In this document: positions 36,641-45,821 of the stretch, in pieces
Layout: every line of letters begins with the position of its first letter
Numbering within the stretch: position 1 is the first letter of the stretch
Source of the DNA: PALSA-350 sp963794165
GTDB lineage: Bacteria; Acidobacteriota; Terriglobia; Terriglobales; Acidobacteriaceae
Reading direction: 5' to 3'
Assembly (NCBI GenBank): GCA_963794165.1
Contig: CAWCCT010000011.1
Coordinates: 62,001-126,000 of the forward strand
Length of the DNA: 64,000 nt
Translations under genes and position numbers: made by a program
Notes under the pieces: model-generated
Told to the model about the DNA's origin: nothing
Database searches by the model: none
The model's input: the letters and a program-made list of their open reading frames with translations, nothing else

Positions 36641-36649
36641 GAACAATGC

Positions 36650-36693
36650 CCAGTGTGGAGCGGCGACGACTCAAGCCGCCGCTCCCACACTGG
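36650..36693 (+). terminator. Hairpin downstream of the sulfatase
   Basis: CCAGTGTGGAGCGGCG pairs with CGCCGCTCCCACACTGG across a loop of about 11 bases, only ten bases after the sulfatase stop. The tail (ATCAAAATATTTG) is AT-rich but not a clean U-run, so termination or mRNA 3' protection is likely. Confidence 0.65.
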
Positions 36694-37255
36694 ATCAAAA
36701 TATTTGCCACTTGAATCAGACCCAAGCAAGCCGGAAGATCTTTGCTCATGAGTTCTCGAGGAGGATGCCCGCAAAAATAGACCACCTTATTTCTGGGATA
36801 TCTTTTCCCATCCCGCGCACGCTAAAGATTCACTGAAGGCCGGCTTCAAGGTGGTTGCCAGGATCCCGATCTTCGGACCGGTCATGGGCGCAATCTGGGG
36901 TGACATGAGATTCAGATCAATCATTGATGTCCAGGCTGTTATGGCCTTTCGGCGGATCCGTCGATGTGAATCGGCGGGGCTATAAAATAAGGCCCCCGTC
37001 TTTCCGCGCTCATCTTTTCAAGCACTATTGATACCCACAGGCCAATCCCGGTGGTAGAAGTACGCCCGCCTGTAAAAACTAGCAATTTTGCGCGTTAGAG
37101 CGATCCAGGATGCTGGTAAACTGTGCAGGTATTTTTACGGGCCTCCCACACGTTTGCTCACAAATATGAAGGGGAGCTGGTGGTTGTGACAGCTTCCTTA
37201 TTTGAAGCACGTTCACTGTTGAGCAACATAGATCGTTTTGATCGGAGCGTGAAGA
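36694..37255. other. Intergenic DNA with a start-less open frame
   Basis: A 77-codon plus-strand frame from 36752 to 36985 reads RPPYFWDIFSHPAHAKDSLK, then VVARIPIFGPVMGAIWGDMR. It begins after a stop with no usable start codon near its beginning, so it is probably a gene remnant of unknown family. Just before the regulator at 37256 lies CTGGTGGTTGTGACAG (37177-37192), a half-match to the CTGTCA-N4-TGACAG palindrome, followed by CTTCC as at 41976. Confidence 0.4.
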
Positions 37256-37894
37256 ATGAGGAAGCCGCGTGTATTCCTGGCTGACGACCACGCCATGCTG
37301 TTGGACGCTTTCCGCAGATTGTTGGAGCAGGAGTTTGACATTGTGGGAACCGCCTCCGACGGCCTCGAACTGCTCGATTCTGCGCCCAGCCTGAAGCCGG
37401 AATTGGTTGTAATTGATCTTGGCTTGCCCCTGCTGAGTGGCTTGGATGCGGGTCGCGAGCTCAAAAAACTATTGCCGCAGACGAAGATCCTGGTGGTTAC
37501 GGTCAATGAAGACTCGGCTGTGGCCGAAGCCGTTCTAGGCGAATGGGCATCCGGGTACTTGTTGAAGAAATGCTCGGGGTCAGAATTAGTCAAGGCACTG
37601 CGAGAACTCGTCATGGGCCGGACTTATGTGACGGCGATGATATCCAGAAAATCCACTGACGCTGCGCCTCCCCGTCTGCAGGCTCATGGTCAGAAATCGC
37701 TTACTCCACGTCAACGGCAAGTTCTCCAATTGCTGGCTGAGGGCCGCTCCATGAAGGAAGCCGCGTTCTTGCTGAATCTCAGTACGAGAACGGTAGCTTT
37801 CCACAAGTACAAGATCATGGCGAGCTTTTGTATGCACAGTAATTATGAACTCCTAAGGCTAGCCATTCGAGAACGCTTGATCCCAATGGCTTAG
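37256..37894 (+). CDS. NarL/LuxR-family response regulator
   Basis: A 212-residue cytoplasmic two-component regulator. The receiver has the acidic pair in PRVFLADDHAML, the phospho-acceptor aspartate in LVVIDLGLPLLSG, and the conserved lysine in SGYLLKKCSG. The output domain is a LuxR helix-turn-helix (LTPRQRQVLQLLAEGRSMKE, then TRTVAFHKYKIM). It is convergent with a NarL-type sensor kinase gene at 37986, its probable partner, with about 90 bp between stops. A related regulator with a damaged receiver lies at 42139; both genes have TGACAGCTTCC upstream. GGAGCG precedes the ATG. Confidence 0.9.
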   Translation: MRKPRVFLADDHAMLLDAFRRLLEQEFDIVGTASDGLELLDSAPSLKPELVVIDLGLPLLSGLDAGRELKKLLPQTKILVVTVNEDSAVAEAVLGEWASGYLLKKCSGSELVKALRELVMGRTYVTAMISRKSTDAAPPRLQAHGQKSLTPRQRQVLQLLAEGRSMKEAAFLLNLSTRTVAFHKYKIMASFCMHSNYELLRLAIRERLIPMA

Positions 37895-37985
37895 GTAGCG
37901 GCCCGCTTTCCGGCTTTAGCCCAAAGGGGTTTGGGAATCGACGGCGCAGCCGGATTCCACAACACCGGAGCACCTACCTGGCTCT

Positions 37986-39758
37986 CTATAATTTTCCATT
38001 TTGCATTTCATTCCGCAGCGGTATCGGCGCCTCGGCAATCACGAGCGTTCCTAGACTCGGCACGGATTCGACGGAAAAGATACCTCCCAGGCTCTCTACC
38101 CGCTCTTGCATGGCCGACAGACCGAGTCCGACCGCGGTATCCGCAACTTTAAAGCCCACACCAGAATCACGAATGTGCATCCAGAGTAATCCTGGTTCCT
38201 CGGTGAGCGTCAGCTCCGCTTTGTTTGACTTGCTGTGCTTAACGACGTTATTCAACGCTTCTTGCGCAACCCTGTAGAAGCAGAGTGAGACATCCCGAGC
38301 CAACCGGCCCGGAGCTGTTTCTGTCCGAAAATCAATTTCTACACCATACGAGTTCGAGATCCGCCGGCACAGTTCCGCTATCGCAGCCTCAAGCCCGAGG
38401 TGCTCCAGCTGGGAAGAGTGCAAGCGATGAGATAAATTGTGGACATCGGAAACCAACGTACTCAAGTTTTGAATCGAACTGTCGAGATCGGTGCGGTTCT
38501 TCACAGCATCAGCTGGCAATTGCCTGCCAAACAAATCGAGCTCCACCAGGGCGAGAGAAAGCCGCTGGCCAATGTCGTCGTGCAGCTCGCGTGCGATGTA
38601 CCGGCTCTCGTTCTCGTTAGCGTCGATTATCCGCCTTGTAAGTTGCCTGACGGCGCGTTCGGAACGTTTGCGCCGTCGCGTCTGAATCGCCAATAAAACT
38701 ATGAGAGCAGATTGGATTAAGAGAATCGCGGCTGCCGCCAATATCAGCTTCTTGTGAGCTTCCCACGCCGACGGTACGCGGTACTGAACGACAGTTCCCG
38801 GCGGCAATCTATTCTCCGGAATGTCCCACTTCTGCAGCTGCCGCCAATCCACAACCACCTGATTGGGCGGCCCTGGCTCAACGGGCAGATTGGCGACACT
38901 CTCTCCATGTAGGATCCGCAATGCCAGCTTCGCTGCCTGTCGTGCAGATGCCTCCACCTGGAATAGGCTGCCGCCAACAATGCCACACCCGATGACCGTG
39001 TCAAATATAGCGTACACAGGCGCATTGGAAGAGGCCACGACTGTTGGGCAGACGTTCGCGGTAAGATAAGTCTGTCCGCTCGCATCACGGTAAAACGTGC
39101 TGAAGAGGATAGCGCTGTGGCTGGGAAGTTGCCCGATGCGGTCAAGCAGCTGCGGAAACTGAAGATCGTTCAAATATGTGATGACGAGTTTCCCTGCATA
39201 AGGCTCAAGCTCGCGCTTCGCTCCTTCCCGAAATAGCAACTCGTTCGAGGTGGAACCCCCGATATAAAAGATTTCACGCGTATCCGGTTGCAGTCTTAGG
39301 ATGAGGTCGATCGTACGAGACAAGTTGGGAAGGAAAGAGCCGCTCACCCCCGTTGTGTTCGGCGGCAGTTTCGGCGGATAGTAACGCAGATCTACCTCTG
39401 AAAAGACGATCGGGACTGATGGAAAGAGCTGCTCACCGTATTGCCGTAAGAAGGTGAAGGGCCGCGGGCCAACAGTCAAAAGCAGATCGATTCTCTGCCC
39501 CGAATACTTCTGCCGAAGCCTCTCTGCGAGTGTCTGGAAATCGGTCTCCAGGCGCGTTTCCTCAATATATTCGTCAAAGATCTGGTATCCCAAATCCTCG
39601 CCAATCGTTTCTTGGATCGCCTTCGTCGCGACGATGTTCGCGGGAAGCCGAGGGCCTTCCATGTGCAGGACGAGTATGTTTTTTACTTTTTGGCATGGCG
39701 AAGTCAGAGGCAGGAGAATCACCGCCAGAATCGTCGCCATTCGGAGCCACTCGTTCAT
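37986..39758 (-). CDS. NarL-type sensor kinase with fused periplasmic binding domain
   Basis: A 590-residue membrane kinase. A signal or anchor (MATILAVILLPLTSP) is followed by about 300 residues resembling ABC-transporter substrate-binding proteins of the PF04392 type: KNILVLHMEGPRLPANIVAT, IDLLLTVGPRPFTFLRQYGE, SVPIVFSEVDLRYYPP and GCGIVGGSLFQVEASARQAA. One transmembrane helix (LILAAAAILLIQSALIVLLA) leads to a HisKA_3 domain (RYIARELHDDIGQRLSLALV, with the phospho-histidine) and a HATPase domain (RVAQEALNNVVKHSKSNKAE, then GVGFKVADTAVGLGLSAMQE). Ligand sensing outside should control phosphorylation of a NarL-type regulator, most likely the convergent one at 37256. It lies downstream of mscS on the same strand. 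Confidence 0.9.
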   Translation of the reverse strand: MNEWLRMATILAVILLPLTSPCQKVKNILVLHMEGPRLPANIVATKAIQETIGEDLGYQIFDEYIEETRLETDFQTLAERLRQKYSGQRIDLLLTVGPRPFTFLRQYGEQLFPSVPIVFSEVDLRYYPPKLPPNTTGVSGSFLPNLSRTIDLILRLQPDTREIFYIGGSTSNELLFREGAKRELEPYAGKLVITYLNDLQFPQLLDRIGQLPSHSAILFSTFYRDASGQTYLTANVCPTVVASSNAPVYAIFDTVIGCGIVGGSLFQVEASARQAAKLALRILHGESVANLPVEPGPPNQVVVDWRQLQKWDIPENRLPPGTVVQYRVPSAWEAHKKLILAAAAILLIQSALIVLLAIQTRRRKRSERAVRQLTRRIIDANENESRYIARELHDDIGQRLSLALVELDLFGRQLPADAVKNRTDLDSSIQNLSTLVSDVHNLSHRLHSSQLEHLGLEAAIAELCRRISNSYGVEIDFRTETAPGRLARDVSLCFYRVAQEALNNVVKHSKSNKAELTLTEEPGLLWMHIRDSGVGFKVADTAVGLGLSAMQERVESLGGIFSVESVPSLGTLVIAEAPIPLRNEMQNGKL

Positions 39759-39866
39759 GCGCTAAAGACTACACTGCTCAGGTTTGTACCCACGAACAAG
39801 TGGGGAGAACAAGAGGCACGGTTATTACGAATCGCAAGCGGTGCTACACCCATTTTGCAAGCCGTA

Positions 39867-41810
39867 TTATGCGGTTGTACTACTTCTGGAAACATCTGTC
39901 CCCAGTTGGATGGCCGGCACCTCTGCTGTGACAATCTTGAGCTTGGGTTCGACCTCGATGGCGCTGAGAATCTCCCGGGTGAGACGATCGTCCATTTCCT
40001 CGGCTAGTCTCATCTCCACGGGAAAGCGGAGAACGACTTCGAGCCCGGCTGCCGTCAGCTTAAACCGGAGTCTGGGCATCAATGGGCCGACGGTTATCGA
40101 GCTGAGGCTCTGCTCCATCTGGCGACCGAGCTGTTCGAAATTCGTCTTGAAATCATGGAAGGCGGTATCTACAGCGGCCAACAGGCGTTGCTCAACAACG
40201 CGGTAGTCGCTGTCGGCGGCCAGCGTGAATTTAGACTCGCGCCAAACGAAGTTTGTACCGGGAATCTGCTTGAAGAGTCCTGCTGACGTCTGAAAGGCGA
40301 TGGAGTTTGAGAACGCAACCATGCGGCCGGTGGGCTGCGCATCCGTTCCCACTCCGGTTAGCTCGAGGACGTGCAGTCTCATCAGGCCGATTTCGACGAC
40401 TTTCCCGGTAACATCCGCAACCTGCACGCGATCTCCGACTCCTATACCAAATTTTCCTATCAGCATGAAATATCCGACGAAGGCGAGGATTACATTCTGC
40501 AAGGCCACCGCGATGCCGGCCGTTAACAGGCCCGCAAAGGTTGCCAACGAAGCGATTTCGCTGGCGAACCCGAAGATAGTGACCAAAGCGATCACAAACA
40601 AAAGCGCGATTTTGCGCAGAAGCAGGAACTGATATCGCCGGCGAAGATCCGGGGTGTATCGAACAATCGCCCGACGCCAGAGTTCGAAGACTCCCAGCGT
40701 GAAAAAAATCAGGGCAGCTAATACGGATAATCGGATGGCGAGGCTCTTGGTGCTCGCGGAGTACTCACTTTTTGTCACCCCGTACCAGTTGAGAAGGTTT
40801 TTCCGGTAGAGCCCCAACTCGATCTCTTCTTTACTCAACGGCAGGGTTGCGGCGGCGAGGAGTCTGAACTGTCCGGTCAGCGCATCCAGGCTTATCTTCT
40901 CTTGATCAGTAACGGCTGGGGGAGCAGAGCCCGCCTGGCTTACGATCTTATCGCTCTGCTGCGCTAAGAGCGTGAGTTGATTTCGCAATGGGATCTGCAA
41001 CTGCTGCACGCTGAGCGTCAGATCATCTGTTTGCCGTATTTTGCTGTTGATGGTTCGAAGATCGCTGGAGAGGCGGAGGGTCTCGCGCAGACTGTTCCAA
41101 ATCCCCAACACCTCTGGGGCGCGATTCTGGCTTGCGATCACGGCTCCGTGTTGCCCAGGATTGTTGGAAGCTGTTGCTGGAATGGAGCGCTCCATAGCTT
41201 CAATATGCGAGGTTAATCCGACGGGATCGGAGCTTCCGGCTGCAAATCCGAGAATGCTACGCACCGCTTCTAATCGTGTGTCCATCGATGCAGATTCACT
41301 CTTGAGCTTCGCGATTTGTGATTCCAGAGACGACCGCCGGCTTTTGGGTACGACGGTGAGCTGCTGTTGCAACGACTGAAGTTCGGCCTGCGTCTGCTTG
41401 GAGCTGGACTCCAGCCTGGAGGCAGTTCGCGCCAGATCCTGGAAACGGGAATCGTAGGATATCAATTTCGAATCGGTATGGAACAGCTGCGCACCAGCAC
41501 GTGCAAAGTCGAAGGAGAGATGAACCACCTGATCCGCAATTGGCTGACTCTCGTTGATGAACGCGACATCGCCCGGGCTGGCCGCATTTGGACGGCCCGT
41601 AGACTGGTTTTGATACCAGTCAGTGACTCTGTTGAGAAATCGAAGAACCTCCTGCCGATCGAAGGGAGGAGCCGGGCTGCCCACTGCAACGCTCGACCAA
41701 GCAAGGACCAAGGCCACAACACAAGGAATGCCGCAGCGAGTTGCCCTCCGAACGCAATCGCGGAGCTGTTGTGCCCGAACCGCTGACGGTGGCGACAATA
41801 TTGGCTCCAA
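39867..41810 (-). CDS. MscS-family mechanosensitive channel with large periplasmic N-terminus
   Basis: A 647-residue membrane protein. A signal sequence (GIPCVVALVLAWSSVAVG) is followed by a soluble region of about 300 residues with coiled coils (RLESSSKQTQAELQSLQQQL). Transmembrane helices follow (RLSVLAALIFFTLGVFELW, IALLFVIALVTIFGFASE), then the pore helix (LLTAGIAVALQNVILAFVGY). The conserved MscS beta domain comes next (FGIGVGDRVQVADVTGKVVE, IGLMRLHVLEL) and a cytoplasmic cage. It should open under membrane tension to release solutes after osmotic downshift, with the extra N-terminal part as in larger MscK-like members. It is divergent from the regulator at 42139, sharing a region with the CTGTTACTTCTGACAG site, and lies upstream of the sensor kinase with a 108-bp gap. 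Confidence 0.88.
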   Translation of the reverse strand: MEPILSPPSAVRAQQLRDCVRRATRCGIPCVVALVLAWSSVAVGSPAPPFDRQEVLRFLNRVTDWYQNQSTGRPNAASPGDVAFINESQPIADQVVHLSFDFARAGAQLFHTDSKLISYDSRFQDLARTASRLESSSKQTQAELQSLQQQLTVVPKSRRSSLESQIAKLKSESASMDTRLEAVRSILGFAAGSSDPVGLTSHIEAMERSIPATASNNPGQHGAVIASQNRAPEVLGIWNSLRETLRLSSDLRTINSKIRQTDDLTLSVQQLQIPLRNQLTLLAQQSDKIVSQAGSAPPAVTDQEKISLDALTGQFRLLAAATLPLSKEEIELGLYRKNLLNWYGVTKSEYSASTKSLAIRLSVLAALIFFTLGVFELWRRAIVRYTPDLRRRYQFLLLRKIALLFVIALVTIFGFASEIASLATFAGLLTAGIAVALQNVILAFVGYFMLIGKFGIGVGDRVQVADVTGKVVEIGLMRLHVLELTGVGTDAQPTGRMVAFSNSIAFQTSAGLFKQIPGTNFVWRESKFTLAADSDYRVVEQRLLAAVDTAFHDFKTNFEQLGRQMEQSLSSITVGPLMPRLRFKLTAAGLEVVLRFPVEMRLAEEMDDRLTREILSAIEVEPKLKIVTAEVPAIQLGTDVSRSSTTA

Positions 41811-41959
41811 ACCTCCTGGTTAATGATAATCGGTAGCCAATGCCCTTGGCCAGCTCGAGACGTGGAGGAAGAGGCATCCGGATGCGGAGAAAAAAACGCT
41901 CTTCACTTCCATGGTCGATTGATCGGTTACGACCCATATGGCAGGGAGAACATGGCTAC

Positions 41960-41975
41960 CTGTTACTTCTGACAG
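41960..41975. promoter_or_regulatory. Imperfect CTGTCA-N4-TGACAG site between mscS and a regulator gene
   Basis: CTGTTACTTCTGACAG matches the palindrome consensus with one deviating base in the left half. It is preceded by GGCTAC, as the site at 34797 is preceded by GGCTA. It lies between the divergent mscS and LuxR-regulator genes and could control both. Confidence 0.5.
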
Positions 41976-42138
41976 CTTCCGGCTGTCTCTCGATCAACTT
42001 ATCTTTAAAGCTATGCGAACAAGGCATGAAAGGGCCTCAAGCAGCGAGGACGGGTGATCGACAGTGAACCGTAACGTCTGTTCTCCCTTGTCATTTTCTA
42101 AATCCGAACACGGGCCTCGATTCGGTGACGAAATGGAA

Positions 42139-42774
42139 ATGAAGCGGCCGCGCATCCTGTTGGCTGGGATTCCCATGTCGCTCCTGGCTACGTACCACAG
42201 TGTTCTTTGCGAAGAGTTCGAGATCGTTGGCACTTCGGCCGATGGCCGCGCGCTTATGGCTACCGCGATACAACTACAGCCCACCGTCATTGTGGTGGAC
42301 CTCGCAGTACCGGTGACCGATGTCACGACCCGTCTAGAGCTCAAGAAGTTAATACCGCAAACGAAGTTCCTGGTGATCACGAAGAAGGAAGATCTTAATG
42401 TCGCATTGGAGGCACTCCGTGAGTGGGCTTCCGGGGTCCTGCTGAGGCGGACTGCGAGAAGAGAACTTCTTAGTGCTCTACGAGAGCTGATGGCAGACAA
42501 CCCGTACGTATCGTCGTCGCTTCATCAAGATCCCACGAATAGACGGAACACGAGATCGCCGGCGCCTAGCTATAAGGTGCTCACACGGCGCCAGCGTGAG
42601 GTACTGAAGCTGCTCGCTGAAGGCAAGACTATGAGGGAGATCGCCGATATTTTAAGTCTGAGTATGAGTACGGTGGCGTTTCATAAGTACAAAATCAAGC
42701 GGACCTTTGGGCTTCGCAGCAATGTACAACTGCTCAGACTTGCCATCCGTGAAAACTTAGCCTCGGCGGAATAG
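42139..42774 (+). CDS. LuxR-family regulator with degenerate receiver
   Basis: A 211-residue paralogue of the regulator at 37256. The ATG at 42139 is chosen because it gives the same length and N-terminus as that paralogue (MKRPRILLAGIP versus MRKPRVFLADDH); the frame is open to a GTG at 42064. The acidic pair is replaced by A-G (LLAGIP) and the conserved lysine by arginine (VLLRRTAR), while the acceptor-position aspartate remains (IVVDLAVPV). Magnesium-dependent phosphorylation is therefore unlikely. The LuxR helix-turn-helix is intact (LTRRQREVLKLLAEGKTMRE, then MSTVAFHKYKIK), almost identical to the paralogue, so both may bind similar sites. It may act constitutively or through protein partners. 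Confidence 0.83.
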   Translation: MKRPRILLAGIPMSLLATYHSVLCEEFEIVGTSADGRALMATAIQLQPTVIVVDLAVPVTDVTTRLELKKLIPQTKFLVITKKEDLNVALEALREWASGVLLRRTARRELLSALRELMADNPYVSSSLHQDPTNRRNTRSPAPSYKVLTRRQREVLKLLAEGKTMREIADILSLSMSTVAFHKYKIKRTFGLRSNVQLLRLAIRENLASAE

Positions 42775-42947
42775 ATCTCCACAATCGCTTCGGCAGTATT
42801 TTCGGGCTTTAGTGGAACAGGGGGAACGTGTGCCGACCAAAGCATATCCCTGCCTACCCGCGCATACATTAAGCCGGAGTACGAGTTTTACGAGTGCAGT
42901 AACGACATGCAGCGGCTTGCTGTATCGACCCAAAGGAGCTCCCAGCT

Positions 42948-43886
42948 TTGTCAAAGCAGAAAATCACGATGCTTGCGATAGTGTCGGTGTTAGTCCTGTG
43001 TGCGACGGATTCAAGTCACGCGCAGGCAGTACCGCCTCTCCGTGGTGCGTACTCGCCTGGCTTCACCGCCACCAATTCAGGTGTCATGCCCGGACCGGGA
43101 TTGACTTACTCCAACACCTTCATGGACTATTCTTTCGATCAGGTGAAATGTCCCGTATGCGGGAACATTCCCAGCCAGATCAACGTGGCGCTCTTCGCCG
43201 ATGTGAATGTTTTTCTGTGGGTAAGCAAGAAGAAGCTTCTGGGCGCCAACTATGCGCTCGTGGCGGGCTTGCCGTTTACTAACAGTTCGCTTTCATTAGC
43301 CGGACTAGGGACCGTCGGCGGAGGAGGAGGCTTTGCCGACTCCTTTTATCAGCCGATCACGCTGGGCTGGCATTTGAAGCGGGCCGATGTAATGGCGGCC
43401 TACGCCTTCTTCGCGCCAACGGGACAGTACACCGCCGGGGCAACCGACAACACTGGCGCCGGCCATTGGACCAATGCGCCCACGGTGGGCGAGACGTTCT
43501 ATCTGACCAAGAATAAAGCGACCTCATTTTCCAGTTACCAGATGTGGGAGTTTCACACCACTCAGGAACAGACCAACATACACCCAGGCCAAACTCTCGA
43601 CGTTGACTATTCGCTGACGCAAATTCTTCCACTGGAAAAGAACATGCACACGCTGCTGCAAGCCGGCGTGGCTGGCTACGGTCAGTGGCAGGTAACCGAC
43701 AACGGCGGCCCCGGAGTGAATCCCAACATCCCCGCCCATTATGCGATTAACGGAATCGGGGGCGCTGCCAACGTTCTCCTGCCGGCCAGGAAGGCAACCC
43801 TGGGGGTCAAGCTAATCAAAGAATTCTCCAACTCGCACACAGTCCAGGGATATTCGTTTCAGGTCTCGACCGGGATCACATTTTAG
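42948..43886 (+). CDS. Outer-membrane beta-barrel, phenol-degradation MetA-like transporter family
   Basis: A 312-residue protein. The start is a TTG at 42948, decided by AAAGGAG 8 bases upstream; an ATG at 42969 lacks such a site. A signal peptide (MLAIVSVLVLCATDSSHAQA) is cleaved after the AQA-type site. The mature protein has alternating strands rich in aromatics and glycine (SQINVALFADVNVFLWVSKK, ITLGWHLKRADVMAAYAFFA, HTVQGYSFQVSTGITF) and ends in phenylalanine, as outer-membrane barrels do. The phrase YAFFAPTGQY is typical of the MetA_deg family, presumed channels for hydrophobic compounds. A CPVC pair near residue 65 is unusual. It follows the LuxR regulator on the same strand. Confidence 0.75.
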   Translation: MSKQKITMLAIVSVLVLCATDSSHAQAVPPLRGAYSPGFTATNSGVMPGPGLTYSNTFMDYSFDQVKCPVCGNIPSQINVALFADVNVFLWVSKKKLLGANYALVAGLPFTNSSLSLAGLGTVGGGGGFADSFYQPITLGWHLKRADVMAAYAFFAPTGQYTAGATDNTGAGHWTNAPTVGETFYLTKNKATSFSSYQMWEFHTTQEQTNIHPGQTLDVDYSLTQILPLEKNMHTLLQAGVAGYGQWQVTDNGGPGVNPNIPAHYAINGIGGAANVLLPARKATLGVKLIKEFSNSHTVQGYSFQVSTGITF

Positions 43887-44301
43887 AGGTTCACGCACCT
43901 GGTCAGGCCTTCGGTCTAATCCCGCATCAGCCCTGCCTGCATGGCACCGTTATCCACACTGGCATCGTCCTCAACGTCAATACGACCTTATTCAGCGACA
44001 AAAAATGCCCCTTAGGCTTTAGTTTACTGAGAACTTAGCGGTCGCTCTACCTGTCATAAATGACAGTGGGTGGAGGAGCTGTCTGGCGCATACAATTTAT
44101 TTCGGCTGGATGCGATCATTTGAAGTGCAGCGATTCATCATTGGCTAAATGGAACGGTCGCGGTCGGAGATAGCGGGAAGCGTGAGTTGCCGGAGAAGTG
44201 GTGCTCCAATGGTTATCGGTTCGCGGCGAACATTCTTTGCTTCGTTTGGATGGCAATAGGTTTCTTAGGGCACAGGTTGGGGCATCGTAGGGGGAATCTA
44301 G
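43887..44301. promoter_or_regulatory. Upstream region of DUF3300 gene with perfect CTGTCAT palindrome
   Basis: CTGTCATAAATGACAG at 44051-44066 is a perfect 16-bp inverted repeat, the cleanest member of the CTGTCA-N4-TGACAG set. It is preceded by CTCTAC, mirroring GTAGAG after the site at 34797. It lies 235 bp upstream of the DUF3300 start. No gene is seen in the stretch. Confidence 0.58.
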
Positions 44302-45789
44302 ATGACTTTTCGATCGACAGGGCGAGCAAAACGCAACTTCCGCGATTGGGCCCACGGTCAGCTGGGAGGCCTATCCACGCCAAGCTGCAAACAGGGGTTG
44401 TCCGTCTTCCTCAGCATCGGTGTGACTTTGAGCTCCCTCAACCTGGATGGTTGCGCGAAGGCGAAACAACCCCAGCAGGCAACCACCCCATCGCAGCAGG
44501 CGCCGCCTACCAGCTACGCCACGCCTACAGCAGATCAGCTTTACTCGCTGGTCGCTCCGATTGCGCTCTTCCCCGATAATTTGTTGGCGCAGGTTCTGGC
44601 GGGATCCACTTTTCCTGACCAGATCACTACCGCCTACCAATGGGTTCAGCAGAACTCGACGCTCAAGGGCCAGCAGCTTCTACAGGCGGTTAACCAACAG
44701 CCCTGGGATGCGAGTGTCAAGGGCCTAACGCAGTTTCCCGACGTGTTGAACCAAATGGCCACGAATCTTACCTGGACATCTGCTCTTGGCGACGCCTACT
44801 TCAACGTTCCACAGAGCGTGATGAACGCGGTGCAAGTGATGCGCCAACGTTCCTACCAGGCCGGCACGCTCAAGACTACTCAGCAACAGAATGTTACCGT
44901 CCAAAATCAAGCGCCAGGAGCGGCGGCACCGGCGCAGCCGTCTTCAGGATCGCCCCAGGTAACGGTGGTACAGCCTCCTCCTCAGACAATCGTGATTCAG
45001 CCGGCACAGCCGGATGTCGTCTACGTTCCGACCTATAACCCGACGGTGGTGTACGGAGCTCCCGTGGCGGTGTATCCCGGCTACTCGACGGGGGCATTGG
45101 TGGCAACCAGCCTGATCTCTTTCGGGGTAGGGATGGCTGTCGGCGCGGCGATCAGCAATGGAGGCTGCTGTGGATGGGGGTGGAACTCCTGGGGATGCGG
45201 CTGGCACAACTCGACCGTGGTCTACAACCACAACACTTACATCTCCACATCCAATACTTTTGTCAATCGCAATAACTATTACAACCGCAACGTGAACGTG
45301 AACAACATCAATACCGCGAACATCAACCGCAACAATATCAATCGCAATACCGTCAATACGAACAATTACCGCGCTAATAATTTCAACAGCAACGCTCGCA
45401 GCGCGAACTTCAGCACGCCGCATTTCAACCAACAACTTAATCAGCCGCAGTATCAAAATAGCCGGGTGCAGCCAGGCGCCGCCAATCAACCTGGCTTGAA
45501 TCAGCAGAACCGGGCGGGAATGAACCAGCAGAACCGCGGCGCTCTTAGCCAGAATCAGAATCGTGCCGGCAACTTGAGCCAGACGCAGCGAGACCCGGCG
45601 CGCGGCTACGGACAACAGCCCATGCGTGGCAACACCAGCAGTGCCTTCGGCAATTACAGCGAGGGAGGTAACGCCCGCACCAATAGTGCCCGCGGGCAGC
45701 AAAGTTTTACAGGGAATCGGGCTTCGGCGGGTGGAGGTTTCGGCAATCGTGAGGCCGGTGCGCGCCCGCAGCCGCACGGCCGCCGTTAG
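44302..45789 (+). CDS. DUF3300 lipoprotein with asparagine-rich tail
   Basis: A 495-residue exported protein. A hydrophobic segment (LSVFLSIGVTLSSLNLDGC) ends in a plausible lipobox cysteine. The DUF3300 domain (about residues 75-260) is clear: LYSLVAPIALFPDNLLAQVL, TTAYQWVQQNSTLKGQQLLQ, QPWDASVKGLTQFPDVLNQM and PDVVYVPTYNPTVVYGAP. A hydrophobic glycine-rich part (LISFGVGMAVGAAISNGG) and a Cys/Trp cluster (CCGWGWNSWGCGW) follow. The last 200 residues are extremely rich in Asn, Arg and Gln (RNVNVNNINTANINRNNINR), a low-complexity and probably extended surface region. The function is not established. It is followed after 32 bp by a DUF2950 gene, an arrangement common in soil bacteria. Confidence 0.9.
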   Translation: MTFRSTGRAKRNFRDWAHGQLGGLSTPSCKQGLSVFLSIGVTLSSLNLDGCAKAKQPQQATTPSQQAPPTSYATPTADQLYSLVAPIALFPDNLLAQVLAGSTFPDQITTAYQWVQQNSTLKGQQLLQAVNQQPWDASVKGLTQFPDVLNQMATNLTWTSALGDAYFNVPQSVMNAVQVMRQRSYQAGTLKTTQQQNVTVQNQAPGAAAPAQPSSGSPQVTVVQPPPQTIVIQPAQPDVVYVPTYNPTVVYGAPVAVYPGYSTGALVATSLISFGVGMAVGAAISNGGCCGWGWNSWGCGWHNSTVVYNHNTYISTSNTFVNRNNYYNRNVNVNNINTANINRNNINRNTVNTNNYRANNFNSNARSANFSTPHFNQQLNQPQYQNSRVQPGAANQPGLNQQNRAGMNQQNRGALSQNQNRAGNLSQTQRDPARGYGQQPMRGNTSSAFGNYSEGGNARTNSARGQQSFTGNRASAGGGFGNREAGARPQPHGRR

Positions 45790-45821
45790 CAGCTCGTGGT
45801 TGAGTGTAGGAGAACAATCTC

